From Macrobrachium rosenbergii (lineage: Eukaryota > Arthropoda > Malacostraca > Decapoda > Palaemonidae): a stretch of DNA of 64,000 nt. The translations under genes and the position numbers were made by a program. The DNA lies in assembly GCF_040412425.1 (NCBI RefSeq), contig NC_089766.1:17686401-17750400 (forward strand), read 5' to 3'. The notes beneath the pieces were generated by a model. It was given only the letters and a program-made list of their open reading frames with translations, searched no databases and was not told where the DNA came from. Positions within the stretch are counted from its first letter, which is position 1; each line of letters starts with the position of its first letter. Of the stretch, positions 37,443 to 51,418 are shown piece by piece.

Positions 37443-37933
37443 GTATGTCATGATTATCTATCTACTCCATTCCCCTGTAGCAATGCTTTCTAGTTCCTTG
37501 AATTCAACCGGAATTTCCTTTTTTTCCTTTCCACTGTGCTTTCTTCTTTCTCGTTGCTTGCCTGTCTTTTTGTGCGTTACAGCTCCCAAAGCACATCCTC
37601 TGCTTCCTTAGAATACTTCCAAGCAAATGCTTGTGTTTTACAAAGTTGTTTATTTCAGGTCTGGAGTGAGCAGCGGAGCAAGTTGAGAGAAGGCTGGAGA
37701 AGAGCAGGTGAGGGAGATCTGATACCTTAATTAGTCAGGAAAATCTCTCAAGCTGAGATGAGGAAAGCTGATGGACTTTTGATTTCGGGGAAGAAGAAGA
37801 AGCGCTCGGCATCTTCCTTCAAGGTTTGAGTCTTTATCGATTTGCAAACATTTTTTCTTATGGTCTTTTTGAACAGACTTTTTGTTTTCCAAGCTTTCTG
37901 TCCTTCAGTATTCCGTTAGATGATAAATTCACT

Positions 37934-37996
<63 letters not shown>

Positions 37997-40499
37997 GAAA
38001 TTGAAGACCACTTTCCATACCACAGCGTGTCTGATTCCTGTGATGTCACTTATATCTAAAATCAGGAACGAATAAACAAGTGAATTTTTGTCCAGAAAAT
38101 TTTGTGTTCCTTTAATATTGAATTTTTTTCCGGAAATTGACAATAAATATCTGTATCGTAACTCTTACAATATCTGTTAATCCATGGTTCCACACTCACG
38201 CGCATAGACGAACACTTTTATACTGAAAACATTTCAAGTTATAATGCTTTATGAAAAAAACTTTTGAAGTGTACCTGCATATGCTAATAAAGTACTGAAA
38301 ATTATTCGGGCATCATGTTTTGCAAATACAATATTAATTCGACCCTTTAATCCTCAGAATTAGTAGGACTTTCATAACGTGAATGTACAGGAAAAAGATG
38401 GCGGCTCCCTAAGGTTCTCTGCCAAGTAAATGATATTTCAAACCAAAATAGACAATATGATGCAATTAGTGTTAGCAATGAGGATGATGGTGAGCTCGAT
38501 TAGTATGACGAAATAATGCTCTCATGATGCTTTGCCCTTCTCCCCCAAACTGTCTGTCTGTCTGTCTGCCTGTCTCTGTGTCTGTCTGTCCCTCTTACCT
38601 AGCCTTTGTTTTTCTTCAGTGATTCTCACCCGTTTACTCTTTCTCTCTCCTCGCGTCGTATGGTTACCACTTCTTGTTAACAGTCATAAATAAAACTTCT
38701 AATAGTTCGATTACACAAATCAGTTCTCTTATGAACAGACGTCCAAAAAATAACAGAAAAAATGGAATAGAGTTGAGATAGACAGACAGGAGTAGGCAGA
38801 TCAATTTCTTGATAAAGAACACCTGGAATATATTTTCAAGAGAAGCCAATCAAAATGATTACCACGTCTAAAGACTCTTACGGGATCTAGATTGACTTAC
38901 TGGAGGGACGATAACAAGAAAGAGAGGGTAACAAAGAGGGTTCCTAATGCCTGGGTCTACCTTAAGAACCTCCTCCTGCCTTCTTCAAGAACTTCCCCTT
39001 GTTCGGCCTCTTCAAACCAAGCATCATCTGAAGAATTCTTTACTTACACTTCAGAGTTCCTTAAGAAACGTCTCTTCCTCGTTAGCCTGGCGTCTTGAGA
39101 CATGCTTGAGGGCGTCTCAAGAAACGTTTCTCCTTTGTCAGACTCGAATCAAAGACAAAGACTAACTTCTTCAACAGGATCCAGCAGCAGTGAGACATGC
39201 GCAGACACAATTTGGACATGAAACGACGCTCATCATTTCCTTTCCTTGTCACTGAAACGCTCAGTGTAACTTGAAGCTCCTCAAATATTCGCACATTTTC
39301 CATAATGCTGAAGATGAGATTCACTACTAACAGGAATGGAGATGTAAACGGGTCAGCACTTTCCGTAATGGAATTACCATTATTCACCATTCACTTAGAT
39401 TGCTTATAACTTTAGTTTTATGTTTAGCCATTTCTTCGAATAAGGCTTCCCTGCGATGGAAGGGATCTCGTTGAATAAGGAATTTGTCCGAAGATCTCCT
39501 GAGATAAGAAGCCTCTTGTGGTCCTTCTCGCTGTTCAGAGTTTATGGTTCAGTAAGAAGAAAAATCTCAAAGACTTTCCTGAGAACTACAGAATTTCGAT
39601 GTTAGATATTATGATACAAACTCGGGTACTTTGTTTTTGGGTAATCTTTTTATTTCTGCCTTAGAATATAGTTCTAATATTACGGAAAATATTTTTGGCA
39701 GCAACATATTCACACACTTTTTGACGTTTAGATGTCGAGCTTTGATATAAGAGCATAATTTGTGCATTTGACCCCTCTCGTGGGAATGAAAGACAATCGG
39801 GCACTGTTAGAGTGCCAATATCTGAAATGTGTTCTTTGACTGATCTCGTCTACTTTTGACATAACGGAAAGGATAACTACTGTGAGGGAAAGTGAAAAGC
39901 ATACTGCACTTTCATCAAGCCAACAAAAAGTGTCGACAAGGAATTTTTATGTATTTCAAAAAGACTTTTTGTTACACTTCTTTTTCTCAATCAATTGTAC
40001 TGAAACAGATGCGCTTGAGTGATCAAAGGTTGGACGAAATTGTGCCGAAAATATTTTTGCGTTTAATTTTGAACTGACTTTGGAAATCCTAAAAACTCTG
40101 TGACTACAGAGATTGATGTGGCTTTGTTTTTACAGGAAAAATGGGGACTAAACAAAGGTCCTTGATGTCTAAAAATTTCCCATGCCTTTGGTTAGCTTTC
40201 GAATCTTTTGTTTTATTGTCTCATTTTTTTTCTGTAGTCCTTCAGATATAGAATTCAATATTTTTTCAAATATATGAAAACAATATAATCTGTTTTATGT
40301 GGACACAATATAATAATTTTGATACGTAAGAAAAGTATTCCAATGAAGGGGGAGAGCTGAAAGGTCTTATACCTGAATAATGAAAACTCCAGAACTCTCC
40401 ACCTGCTCATCTCAGCCTCTCTCTGCTTCTTCAGTCGTACTCTCGAGGTCTAAAATCACAAAGGTGTAAACACAAGCAATTAGTCTGGAGTATGTGCTG

Positions 40500-40568
<69 letters not shown>

Positions 40569-43465
40569 TCCTACCAGAGTCTAGAGAAGTAGGTTGTGTT
40601 GTACAGAAAAGTGCAAGATAATTAAGAGCTCGAAAGTCTTGTAATGGCGTATTGCTTAAATCATTGATCATGAAGGACAAAGATTCCCAAAGGCAACAGA
40701 TCTTATTCACTGGAAATTATCCTGGAACTTACGGACGTCTGCCTGTCCAAAGAGTTCCATTTTACCTTGACATTATTCGAAATAGCCGTGATTTTTTCTG
40801 ACCTTTCGCCTAAAGTACAAATAAAATTTCGAAGAGGATTCTTAACGAGAGGTGAAAAAATTTTTTGCAGGTTAAACTTTTCCCACATTTGAAACCTTGA
40901 ATTTTAGAACAACTCAGATATCATTGATAGGTGTAATAAATTTTGAGTGATTAAGGAAAGATCAGATGCTGAAGGCAACGCCCTAACAGAGCATCCACGC
41001 AGAGCGCATACAGTGAAGATCGCTATAATTCCCGTACGAGATGAACAATTATATCTCGGACACTCACTTCCTGGGTGGCCCTTTCAGGTGTCCTTCTGCA
41101 TTTCATTGTCGCCGAGAAGGATGATGATGTATTCAGATGGCCTTAAGATCTACTGACTGCACAGACAGATCTCATTATGTATTACGGTTCTTATAACATA
41201 AGGCCTGACGCTTCACTCAAATATTTAATGAGATTTGGGTCTAGAAATTGGTTCTGTTGTGTACCCCCTGTGCCAAAATTTTGGGTCATTCTCTCTCCGC
41301 CGTCTTTCTTTGAATAAATTCATTCATAAGTACACGCGTATATGACTTCCTAATTCATTATTCTCTCAGCCTTTAGAGATCTCATCTCTGTCTAGTGTGT
41401 GTCTGCTCTGAGAGTGACAAATGGGCAATGCAATTCTTGAATTCATTCCACTAAGACAGAAATTCAAAATGTGTCTTCCTTAGTGTGGAACTTTGTGCTA
41501 CAGTTACTGAAATAAGCTTTGTTGAAGTGACAGATTCCATTTTTAAACTGGCAATGTGTGCTTAGATCTCTTGAACGCTAACGGCTAATAGGAAGAAAGC
41601 GAAAGTAGAAGCAAGTTGTCACATTTGAAACATAAAACGTTCGTAGAAACAAAGACTATGACTTCTGATTCATAATAGTTCTTTATTCTTCAAGGGTACA
41701 GTTAAGGAGAAATTAGGAAAAACTGTCTCATTCATCATGTCTTTTGGCGAAATTTCCTTTGTATTATTAGAAATATTTAATATTAAATATCACGAGGCAT
41801 AGTGTGGACAGCCTGCTTATCTGAGCAAGATCCTGTGTGGGCGCTGAGGTATTGTTAGCGTAAGTCTGAATCAAACATTTGTGGTAATTTTTTTTTTTTT
41901 TTTTTTGTCCAAAAGCGCTGGTTTTGCAACGGAAAATAAGCAAACAGATTGTTGCGCAGTCTGCTCCATATGAGGTTGATAAAAAAGAAGCCAGGTTTTG
42001 GGGATCCATTTAACAATAGACACCTAAGTGTTCCTTGGAAAAAGAGATGTCTGTTACTTTAAAAAGGAAATTATCTTCATAACTGAGTTTTCTTATGTAC
42101 TCTAATGGTGATTGTGTCAAAATGTATGCAATAAGGAGTAGGTTTCCACACTCAAAGACTGGAGGCTGATACATTACTATGTTTTATGAAATTTCTATCC
42201 ACTTTAATTTCAAATAAAGACTGTACTTCTAATTTTTCAAGTGCATTGACTTTTGAGGCTGCCTCTGGCAATTGAGTAAATAAAACACCACTTTTACAGT
42301 TATCTTAGAACTGAAAAATTTTCGTTTTCTTTCGTCAGGCACCAATGGCTGACACAGACTAACTTCTAAGTGACCAAGGCATCTGGCAAGAACTGTGATC
42401 CAAATAAAACCAATAAGAACATTAGCAAAAGCAAAATATATTTAAGAAAGAACGTTGCTCTTACTTTGCTCTCTTGCTGGAAGTCAGTACGATGAAATTA
42501 CTCGTTTGTGCCTTTGTTTTTTAATCTATAACCAACATTTCCTTTTTTTTATTTTGAGCACAAACACCATAAAATGCATTTTCAAAGGTTATTTTTAGGT
42601 GCGTACTTCCGTCTGCTTCCTGAACCCTCTTCCTTCCGAGAAGCCACACAAAAGGACCCCAAGAGCCTTGGCAGCTGCATAACGATGCAGGATTCTGAGG
42701 TGACGTGTGCCTATGGTGCCTTTTGTGCTTCCGTTTCGTCGGAAGAGACGAAAATAGTTGTGTCACTTCTCGTGGGACCAAAAGTACTGACTCTAAAAGA
42801 GCTGAGAGGGAGAGATATCAAATGACAACGGGTGGATGAAGGTTCCCATATTAACCATACTTTCCCTTTCCTTTGTCCTGAACGATTAAGAAGGCAAGAA
42901 GGAGAGATAGACGACTCTCTCTCCTGTTTCGAACTTTCGAATTTTTTATATAAAAAAAGAAAAGACTTAGGTTTGAGGACAAGAACTGAAAAGCGATGCT
43001 TGTTCATCGTCTTTACGCCAGAGAAAGCGTTCACATTGAGCGAAGTTTCAAAAGCCAAGTTAAGAAATGAAAATAACACAGGTAGGCATTGTTCATGGTC
43101 TTTACGTCACAGAGAGCATTAACATTTAGCGAGTTACAAGTGGTTGAAAATTCGTTTTATCTAAAAATAAGAGAGAAAGAAGTGAAGAAATTGCATAGCA
43201 ATAACACAGCAAGACTTATTGATTGGAAAACAACAATCAAAATGTGAAATTATTTTATTTTCTTTTGTAACAACAAACAGAAAAGATGACCAGGACTATA
43301 AAGCAAAGGACAAAGAAACTCTTTCAAATCTTCCAGTCTTAGAAACAAAGGATCCCAAGTACCCGGGGGCATTGCCCCTTGGTCATACCCTTTCGTCTGC
43401 AGGGAGACTCATTCTCATTTTACTTCTGCTTTTCATAACGCAGCTTCCAGCGAGAAGTGACAAGT

Positions 43466-43471
<6 letters not shown>
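36951..43471. repeat. Microsatellites in a long gene-poor stretch
   Basis: (CA)n/(GA)n at about 36951-37001, (TC)n at about 37366-37438, (TC)n at about 37940-37994, (TGTC)n at about 38540-38590 and (GA)n at about 40502-40566. The remaining DNA, including 40567-43471, has only short open frames without recognisable families, and a T18 run near 41889. Confidence 0.85.
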
Positions 43472-43613
<142 letters not shown>

Positions 43614-43617
43614 CTAG

Positions 43618-44076
43618 CAGCCATTTTATCACACCGTGATTTATATACAATCATGAAGCTACAAATGTCGCTTAATATCAAATTCACGCTGCTTGGAATA
43701 TCCCCGATGGGGAATTATCACCGAATGGGAATTTATAAGTGATAAATGGACGGGCGTGGATTTGATATGAAGTGACGTTTGTAGGTTCATGATTGTATAT
43801 AAACCACGTTGTGATAAAAAATGTTAAAAAGAGCTGCGTGTTCCAAACGTACCAAAGAACTATCGTGGTGGAGGTGGGTTAATGCCGAAGCTAAGTACAA
43901 TTTCCCCGCTCTCGACGGGTAAACCAGACTCGGCAATAACTTTTACCTCTCCTGATAGCTCAGTGGTAACGTCGACTGGAGTTGCTGGATACGTATCTGT
44001 GTCGCGGGGATCGAGACTCGGCAGTGCCCGTCCATTTATCACTTATAAATTCCCCTTCAGTGATAATTCCCCATCG

Positions 44077-44085
<9 letters not shown>
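43618..44085. repeat. Nested SINE-tail cluster with inverted copies and a tRNA-like head
   Basis: Arms of ~65 bp at 43627-43692 and 43753-43818 are inverted copies of one tail (TTCATGATTGTATATAAA, GTGATAAA). A second inverted pair, ATTATCACCGAATGGG-type at about 43710-43760 and its complement at about 44028-44078, belongs to the same family. At 43953-44030 on the plus strand lies a tRNA-like head with an A box (TAGCTCAGTGGTAACG) and a B box (GGGATCGAGAC). The last copy runs straight into (TA)n at 44081. Confidence 0.65.

Positions 44086-44162
<77 letters not shown>
44081..44162. repeat. (TA)n microsatellite joined to a SINE tail
   Basis: A perfect (TA)n of ~80 bp begins directly after CCATCGGGGATA, inside the SINE tail. 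The intact tail has GGGGATATTCC at that point, so the array grew out of this site. Confidence 0.9.
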
Positions 44163-44166
<4 letters not shown>

Positions 44167-44194
44167 TATGTTTTTTATTACTAATATATACATG

Positions 44195-44310
44195 ACTTTT
44201 ATATTTACAAATATGAAGCCAGAAATATCGTTTCATATCTAATTCAATATACGTTAGGAATAACGTACACCCGGCAGGATTCGAACCTTTGCCTGGTTTA
44301 GAAATAACGA
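44195..44310 (-). repeat. tRNA-derived SINE fragment
   Basis: On the minus strand a B-box-like GGCAAAGGTTCGAATCCTGC (about 44268-44292) is followed by a tail resembling the neighbouring cluster (ATATGAAGCC.GAAATATCG in plus orientation). The A-box half is unclear. Confidence 0.5.
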
Positions 44311-44384
44311 TAGACTAAGTATATTTTGTTTAACTTTAAGTTTTTAAATTGTTTATCAAGTGCATTTGGTCCCCTCTTCCTTCA

Positions 44385-44940
<556 letters not shown>

Positions 44941-45117
44941 ACAAAACCGTAACCCATGGCAGACATACAAACACAGAAAAAAGAAAAATTTCGTTTTTGG
45001 TAGTTCCATCAGGTTTTTCTTCAGGTGCTTTAAGGGTCAATGGCCATTTTCACCTGACCACCCCAGGTTTTCTTCCAGGCGTTACCAGCGTATGACTAAC
45101 CTGCAACACTGAACAAT

Positions 45118-46820
45118 AAGAAAGGGACAGTCACCACAGTAATCCCTGGATAAAAGGGACAGTCACCACAGTAATACCAGGATAAAAGGGACAGTCACCA
45201 CAGTAATACCTGGATAAAAGGGACAGTCACCACAGTAATACCTGGATAAAAGGGACAGTCACCACAGTAATCCCTGGATAAAAGGGACAGTCACCACAGT
45301 AATCCCTGGATAAGAGGGACAGTCACCACAGTAATACCTGGATAAAAGGGACAGTCACCACAGTAATACCTGGATAAAAGGGACAGTCACCACAGTAATA
45401 CCTGGATAAAAGGGACAGTCACCACAGTAATACCTGGATAAAAGGGACATTCACCACAGTAATATCTGGATAAAAGGGACAGACACCACAGTAATACCTG
45501 AATAAAAGGGACATTCACCACAGTAATACCTGGATAAAAGGGACAGTCACCACAGTAATACCTGGATAAAAGGGACAGTCACCACAGTAATACCTGGATA
45601 AAAGGGACATTCACCACAGTAATACCTGGATAAAAGGGACAGTCACCACAGTAATACCTGGATAAAAGGGACATTCACCACAATAATACCTGGATAAAAG
45701 GGACAGTCACCACAGTAATACCTGGATAAAAGGGACAGTCACCATAGTAATACCTGGATAAAAGGGACAGTCACCACAGTAATACCTGGATAAAAGGGAC
45801 ATTCACCACAGTAATCCCTGAATAAAAGGGACATTCACCACAGTAATACCTGGATAAAAGGGACAGTCACCACAGTAATACCTGGATAAAAGGGACAGTC
45901 ACCACAGTAATACCTGGCTAAAAGGGACATTCACCACAGTAATCCCTGGATAAAAGGGACAGTCACCACAGTAATACCTGGATAAAAGGGACAGTCACCA
46001 CAGTAATACCTGGATAAAGAGACATTCACCACAGTAATACCTGGATAAAAGGGACAGTCACCACAGTAATATCTGGATAAAAGGACATTCACCACAGTAA
46101 CACCTGGATAAAAAGGGACAGTTACCACAGTAATACCTGGATAAAGGGACAGTCACCACAGTAATACCTGGATAAAGGGACATTCACCACAGTAATCCCT
46201 GGACAAAAGGGACAGTCACCACAGTAATACCTGGATAAAAGGGACAGTCACCACAGTAATACCTGGATAAAGGGACAGACACCACAGTAATACCTGGATA
46301 AAAGGGACAGTTACCACAGTAATACCTGGATAAAAGGGACAGTTACCACAGTAATACCTGGATAAAAGGGACAGTCACCACAGTAATACCTGGATAAAAG
46401 CGACAGTAACCACAGTAATCCCTGGATAAAAGGGACAGTCACCACAGTAATACCTGGATAAAAGGGACAGTCACCACAGTAATACCTGGATAAAAGGGAC
46501 AGACACGTACAGTAATACCTGGATAAAGGGACATTCACCACAGTAATCCCTGGATAAAAGGGACAATCATGGATAAAAGTGACAGTCACCACAGTAATAC
46601 CTGAATAAAAAGGACATTCACCACAGTAATCCCTGGATAAAAGGGACAGTCACCACAGTAATCCCTGGATAAAAGGGACAGTCACCACAGTAATACCTGG
46701 ATAAAAGGGACAGTCACCACAGTAATACCTGAATAAAAGGGATATTCACCACAGTAATACCTGAATAAAAGGGATATTCACCACAGTAATGCCTGGATAA
46801 AAGGGACAGACAGCACAGTT
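45118..46820. repeat. 32-bp minisatellite, about 53 units
   Basis: The unit TAATACCTGGATAAAAGGGA plus CAGTCACCACAG repeats with a 32-bp period. Common variants are ACCTGG/CCCTGG, CAGTCACC/CATTCACC and one-base-shorter A runs. Because 32 is not a multiple of three, the open frames over it cycle through all three frames of the same peptide. They are not genes. Flanks are unremarkable. Confidence 0.98.
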
Positions 46821-47262
46821 ACCTATCAGTTCACCCACGACTGTTCAAAGGATGAAAGTCCACATGAAAAAAATGTAGAACTGTCAGTCGGACCATATAA
46901 ATGACGTTAAAGAAGGTCTCCTTTTCCCTCCTCCCCCTTCATCCCTCCCTTCCCTCTTCCCTCCCCTACCTCTAGACTGTCATTCAAAAGTTTCCCAGAT
47001 TCCCTTTGGGTGTCAATTATCCCAGAGGAATAGTGAATTACTATTCTTGCATCTCATGAGCAGCTCAGCCTCTCATTCCTTGTCCCAGAATTTGTGTAAA
47101 TAGCCCAAGTTTCAATTTCTGTTTTCATTTTCTGTTGAGTAGAAAATGTTGTTGGTTAGGAAACATTCCTCCTGACAAACTGCTCTGAAATAGAATTGTA
47201 TTCTTCTGAATGATTGGACCTCTAAGAGAAATGTACCCTAAGGATAACAAGGTTTTAGGCCA
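46821..47262. other. Non-coding stretch
   Basis: Short pyrimidine-rich stretch near 46920-46975, otherwise nothing recognised. Confidence 0.45.
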
Positions 47263-47503
<241 letters not shown>

Positions 47504-48483
47504 AACTATTCCTAACATTCAGCATTCAAATGCATCAAATTCGAAAAAATGCTTCACTTAAATTGAGTGAGTTCCATAAAATTTCGATTGTTATTAACAA
47601 AATATCCAGGTCTGCAAATCTTATAAAGTAAGAAATAGAAAAGAAATATATAAAGAAAGTTCCCTTCGCCAATATCGAATAACTTTGACGCTTTCAAAAC
47701 TTTTCTCTGAGAACAAAGAAGTGAAACCTTTTGTCCTTCTTTTTTCTCTTCTGTAACAATATCGCGCGCAAAAAGGAAAAGAAAACTTTTTCAAAACATA
47801 TCTCTCAGCAGGACCGGAACCTATCTGCTTTTTTCAAGAGTCCGTTTTTATAAAACAGAAATACTTGCATGCAGACAAACGATGACGAAAGCATGCAGAC
47901 AAACGATGACGAAAGCAAAAAAAAAAAAAAAAAAACAGAACTGAGGAGACATCAACGTAAATGACGAAAGAGAAGAACGTCCTAATGTAAAACAACACCA
48001 GTGACATTGTGTGCTAGATCTGTACTTTGGTCACCCTGGGTGTCTTCATAATCACAGCGGATCTTAGTCAACAAAAGAAGTAATTCTTTGGCTTCCTGTT
48101 AAGGCTAATCAACTTTCAACTTTACGGAGGAAGAAAGAGAAAGGTGACGAGGAAACTCAACGATATTTTCCTCTGAGAGTTTTGCCCTGAGACGAGAGCT
48201 GTGTTGTAGAACGATGACTTCAGGCAACTATGCGTCCAGAATTCCGTTCTGGCCCCTACAGTGTTTACCTGGTCAGATTCTGAAAGAAACTTGAGTGAAA
48301 GTACGTCAGTATTGGTCGTGGCAGTGTGTTCTCTCCTCATAACCACTGTCGGTAAAGAGGGATCATGAGGGAAGTCAGGGGCAAAGAACTCTTTCATGGC
48401 TTGTGGGATAATGTTATTTATGCGTTATGTTTGTTATGTTTGTTAATCTGTGATGGTTATACACTAAAATCAATAGAAGCGCA

Positions 48484-48486
<3 letters not shown>
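47504..48486. other. Non-coding stretch
   Basis: Contains a small direct duplication (GCATGCAGACAAACGATGAC at about 47869 and 47891) followed by a poly-A run. No gene recognised. Confidence 0.45.
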
Positions 48487-48576
<90 letters not shown>

Positions 48577-48765
48577 CACATTAAACTACAAACGTCCTTT
48601 AATATCCAATTCGCTCTACCTAAGTAATATAATTTCATATATGTTACCGAAGAAATAATTTTTAGTTGATAATAAATACGCCGTCCCGTGGGCTCGAACC
48701 AGCGATGAACAGGAACTCATGACTACAGGGACGCATTAACCCGCGCGGCCACAAGAGAGGTATAA
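48487..48765 (-). repeat. (TA)n fused to a tRNA-derived SINE, copy 1
   Basis: Minus-strand SINE: the head near 48760 reads TGGCCGCGCGGGTTAATGCG (A box), with GGTTCGAGCCC (B box) near 48695, then a tail with CCTTTAATATCCAATTCGC in plus orientation. The tail is interrupted by (TA)n at 48487-48573, exactly where copy 2 has the intact TTCATATACAAGC-type sequence. Confidence 0.75.
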
Positions 48766-48854
48766 GTGGATATTGCCTCTCATATACAAATCACCCGTGT
48801 TTGTATTTAGAGACGATATACACCCACCTCTGCCATGTTGGCCGTGAAATGCGT

Positions 48855-49095
48855 TTGTCGCACGCAGCCATATTATGAAGTTTTTATCACATCACCATGA
48901 TTCATATACAAGCATTAAGCTACAAACGTCCTTTAATATCAATTTCGCTCTACCTCGGAAGTAATATATTTTCTTATATGTTACCGAAGGTTTTTTTTAG
49001 TTGATAATAAGTACGCCGTCCCGTGGGCTCGAACCAGCGATGGACAGGAACTCAGGACTACAGGGACACATTAACCCGCGCGGCCAGCATGATAG
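48855..49095 (-). repeat. tRNA-derived SINE, copy 2
   Basis: Same family and orientation as copy 1 (A box near 49085, B box GGTTCGAGCCC near 49030, tail to TTTTTATCACATCACCATGA near 48880). It retains the full tail without a TA expansion. About 100 bp of unrelated sequence separates the copies. Confidence 0.8.
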
Positions 49096-49141
49096 ATCAT
49101 TGAACCGATGCTGCTGGAAGTGCCCAGGTTCTGGTGGGGTA

Positions 49142-49172
49142 TGTGCGTGTGTGTGTGTGTGTGTGTGTGCAA
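49142..49172. repeat. (GT)n microsatellite
   Basis: Short GT run with one interruption. Confidence 0.95.
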
Positions 49173-49860
49173 TCTTCCACGGGACATTTATGAGAGGAAC
49201 AGTGACTCTCACAGGGAGACTGCCCGATCTTGGATGGTGGATATGTGCTTTTAGCCTGGTGTAGTGTTTAAAGAAACCGCCACTATGAAGATACATTATC
49301 TGAGCCATAGAAAAAGTAAGTAGAATCACCCAGTGAAATTGATATCTTTTCCAGACTTTAGAGGGAAAACCCCAGTTGGGAAGCAGTGAAAGTGATCGAT
49401 GTCTACATGATGAATTTTACCATTTATTTCTCCATTGGACATTTTTCTGTGTTGAATACAAGGGTTAATGAACACCATTTCAGGTTTTAATATGTGATGT
49501 GTTCCTTTCAACTGGAATTCAAGTTTCGTCCTGAGAAGGACGAATATTTGGGAAGTGGTGTTTTACTTTACATACTATATGACATATATTGTGGTCAAGA
49601 TCAATTATGACCTTTTTAGTTTGTTTGATGACAAGGGTGTTATTCACTAGTAATAACTGGTATAGAATTAGTAATATGCTGGATTGTGAAACAGTATTTC
49701 CTCGTGTTATAAACTCCATTGATAGGGGCTGTGAGTCACTCCATTTCATGACCGTGGCTTTGCTGGATTACTGTCGTTAAATTTGCAAATAAAGTCTGGC
49801 TTTGCACCTCAGTGTTTAGTTTCAGTAGGCCTTTATTTTAAGATAGATACAGTGAGAGGA
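49173..49860. other. Non-coding stretch with a possible retroelement remnant
   Basis: Minus-strand frames such as that at 49519-49749 (KKVIIDLDHNICHIVCKVKH) have some protein-like character, but I recognise no family. Confidence 0.3.
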
Positions 49861-50003
<143 letters not shown>

Positions 50004-50783
50004 GTTTTGTGCGTGTGTGTATAATAGAGAGAAAGAGAAGATACTGTTGTGATGTGTTCGTAGATATACTGTACAAATATCGCTAACATCATCTGTTTTC
50101 ATTTAGGATAAAAAAATAAAAAATTAATTCATCTGCAGGAGAAAAGAGATACTAGAAATTACCGAAGACCAAAGGAGGTTCTTGTCTTGTGCCTGAGTTC
50201 AGACGAGCATAAGGCCGGCTTTTTCTGAGCCTTTACCGATGGGTGCATTAGATCATTCAGACATGAAAGCAAAATAAACGATGTTTTCAGGAGTCAGAAG
50301 TTATCAAATTCAGTCCAAAACCGTGGAGTGAAATAAGAAGAATAAAAACAAGAAGAAAAAGAAGAGCAATGCCATTTAATCTCAAAATTCTGATGAAGCT
50401 TTTGCGTATCACCCTTGCAGAATAAAACACAAGTCGACTTTGCTTGCAGGAATCTTTCCTGAAAATATCACGAGATCAAAATAAGGCCTGTAGTGGAACT
50501 GGATCTAGAATGGTATGGATCCGTACTATTGCAGCTACAGCATTTGAAGGAGATCGCTTTCAGAGAGAAGCGCTCCACCTCTCTCGATATCTCACGCGAA
50601 TACTTGCCAGGCAATAATTGCACTATTATCTTCATTAGCTAATTACGTTTCATGATTACGATTGCTCTGTTTAATGGCTGGATAAAAGGCTGAAGGAAAT
50701 CATTATGGCTCCCAAGGAGTAATCGAATGCTTTGAGAAAAGGAATGTATATTTAAAGCTAACGGTAATATTGACTATGACTAG

Positions 50784-50940
50784 TAGTGCAGCAGATTGCT
50801 GTAAAAATCGTTCAGATAGTGAAACAAGCATGAAATTTGTCATAAGAAATTTTTCCTAAGACTACGCTCTCTTAGAAAAAGGGCGCTGGCCACCTGAAAA
50901 TCCAAGATGGCGGCTATTTTTCAAAATGGCTGCCATCTAT
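50784..50940 (+). repeat. Left terminal inverted repeat
   Basis: Imperfect ~150-bp arm, alignable to the complement of 55071-55223 with small gaps. It contains AAGATGGCGGC at 50904-50914, identical to the core of the metazoan YY1/Pho site, followed by AAAATGGCTGCCAT. A related subterminal copy (AAGATGGCG then AAAATGGTTGCCAT) lies at about 51080-51106. Confidence 0.75.
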
Positions 50941-51042
50941 GTTGAGATTCACTGGTTTGGGAGCATCTATTAGATGGAATATGCCAGTTTTTTTTTTTTT
51001 TAAACCTCGACTTTTAGGTCATAAAATGTTCCATACCACATT

Positions 51043-51157
51043 TTTATTGATAAAACCCTTACTAAAATGAATTATAACCAAGATGGCGTACAAAATGGTT
51101 GCCATAAAAGTTTTTTCTATCCACAGCGCTAGAACATAGAGACCAACTGTTTTTATT
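51043..51157 (-). promoter_or_regulatory. Candidate poly(A) signals of the element gene
   Basis: On the minus strand, AATAAA occurs at 51152-51157 and 51043-51048, about 260 and 370 bp beyond the gene's last stop. Position is reasonable, but AATAAA is common in AT-rich DNA. Confidence 0.35.
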
Positions 51158-51418
51158 TAATGGTATATTCATGTGATCAGACAGTTTAACTAACATGCTA
51201 TTTTCAACTGAAATAGTAATGGTATGGTCACATACAACATTGTGTCTAAGACTGTAACCATAAAAAGAAAAGAAGAGAAATACGGACTAAACATGGCAAT
51301 CTATGTATAGGTCTCTCAACCTACACCTTTGAAAATTCGAGGATAAGAAGGTAGGCATAGCATGACACTTTGGATGCCTCAAGCTTAGATTATCTACTGA
51401 AGAGAGGGCAATATTTAT

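Noticed and set aside
43953..44030. Functional tRNA gene
   Set aside because: A and B boxes are present but the cloverleaf does not close and a SINE tail follows. The same applies to the heads at 44388, 48690-48760, 49030-49085, 59367-59420 and 60360-60432.
45118..46820. CRISPR-like regular repeat
   Set aside because: Units abut directly with no unique spacers. It is a minisatellite in a eukaryotic genome.
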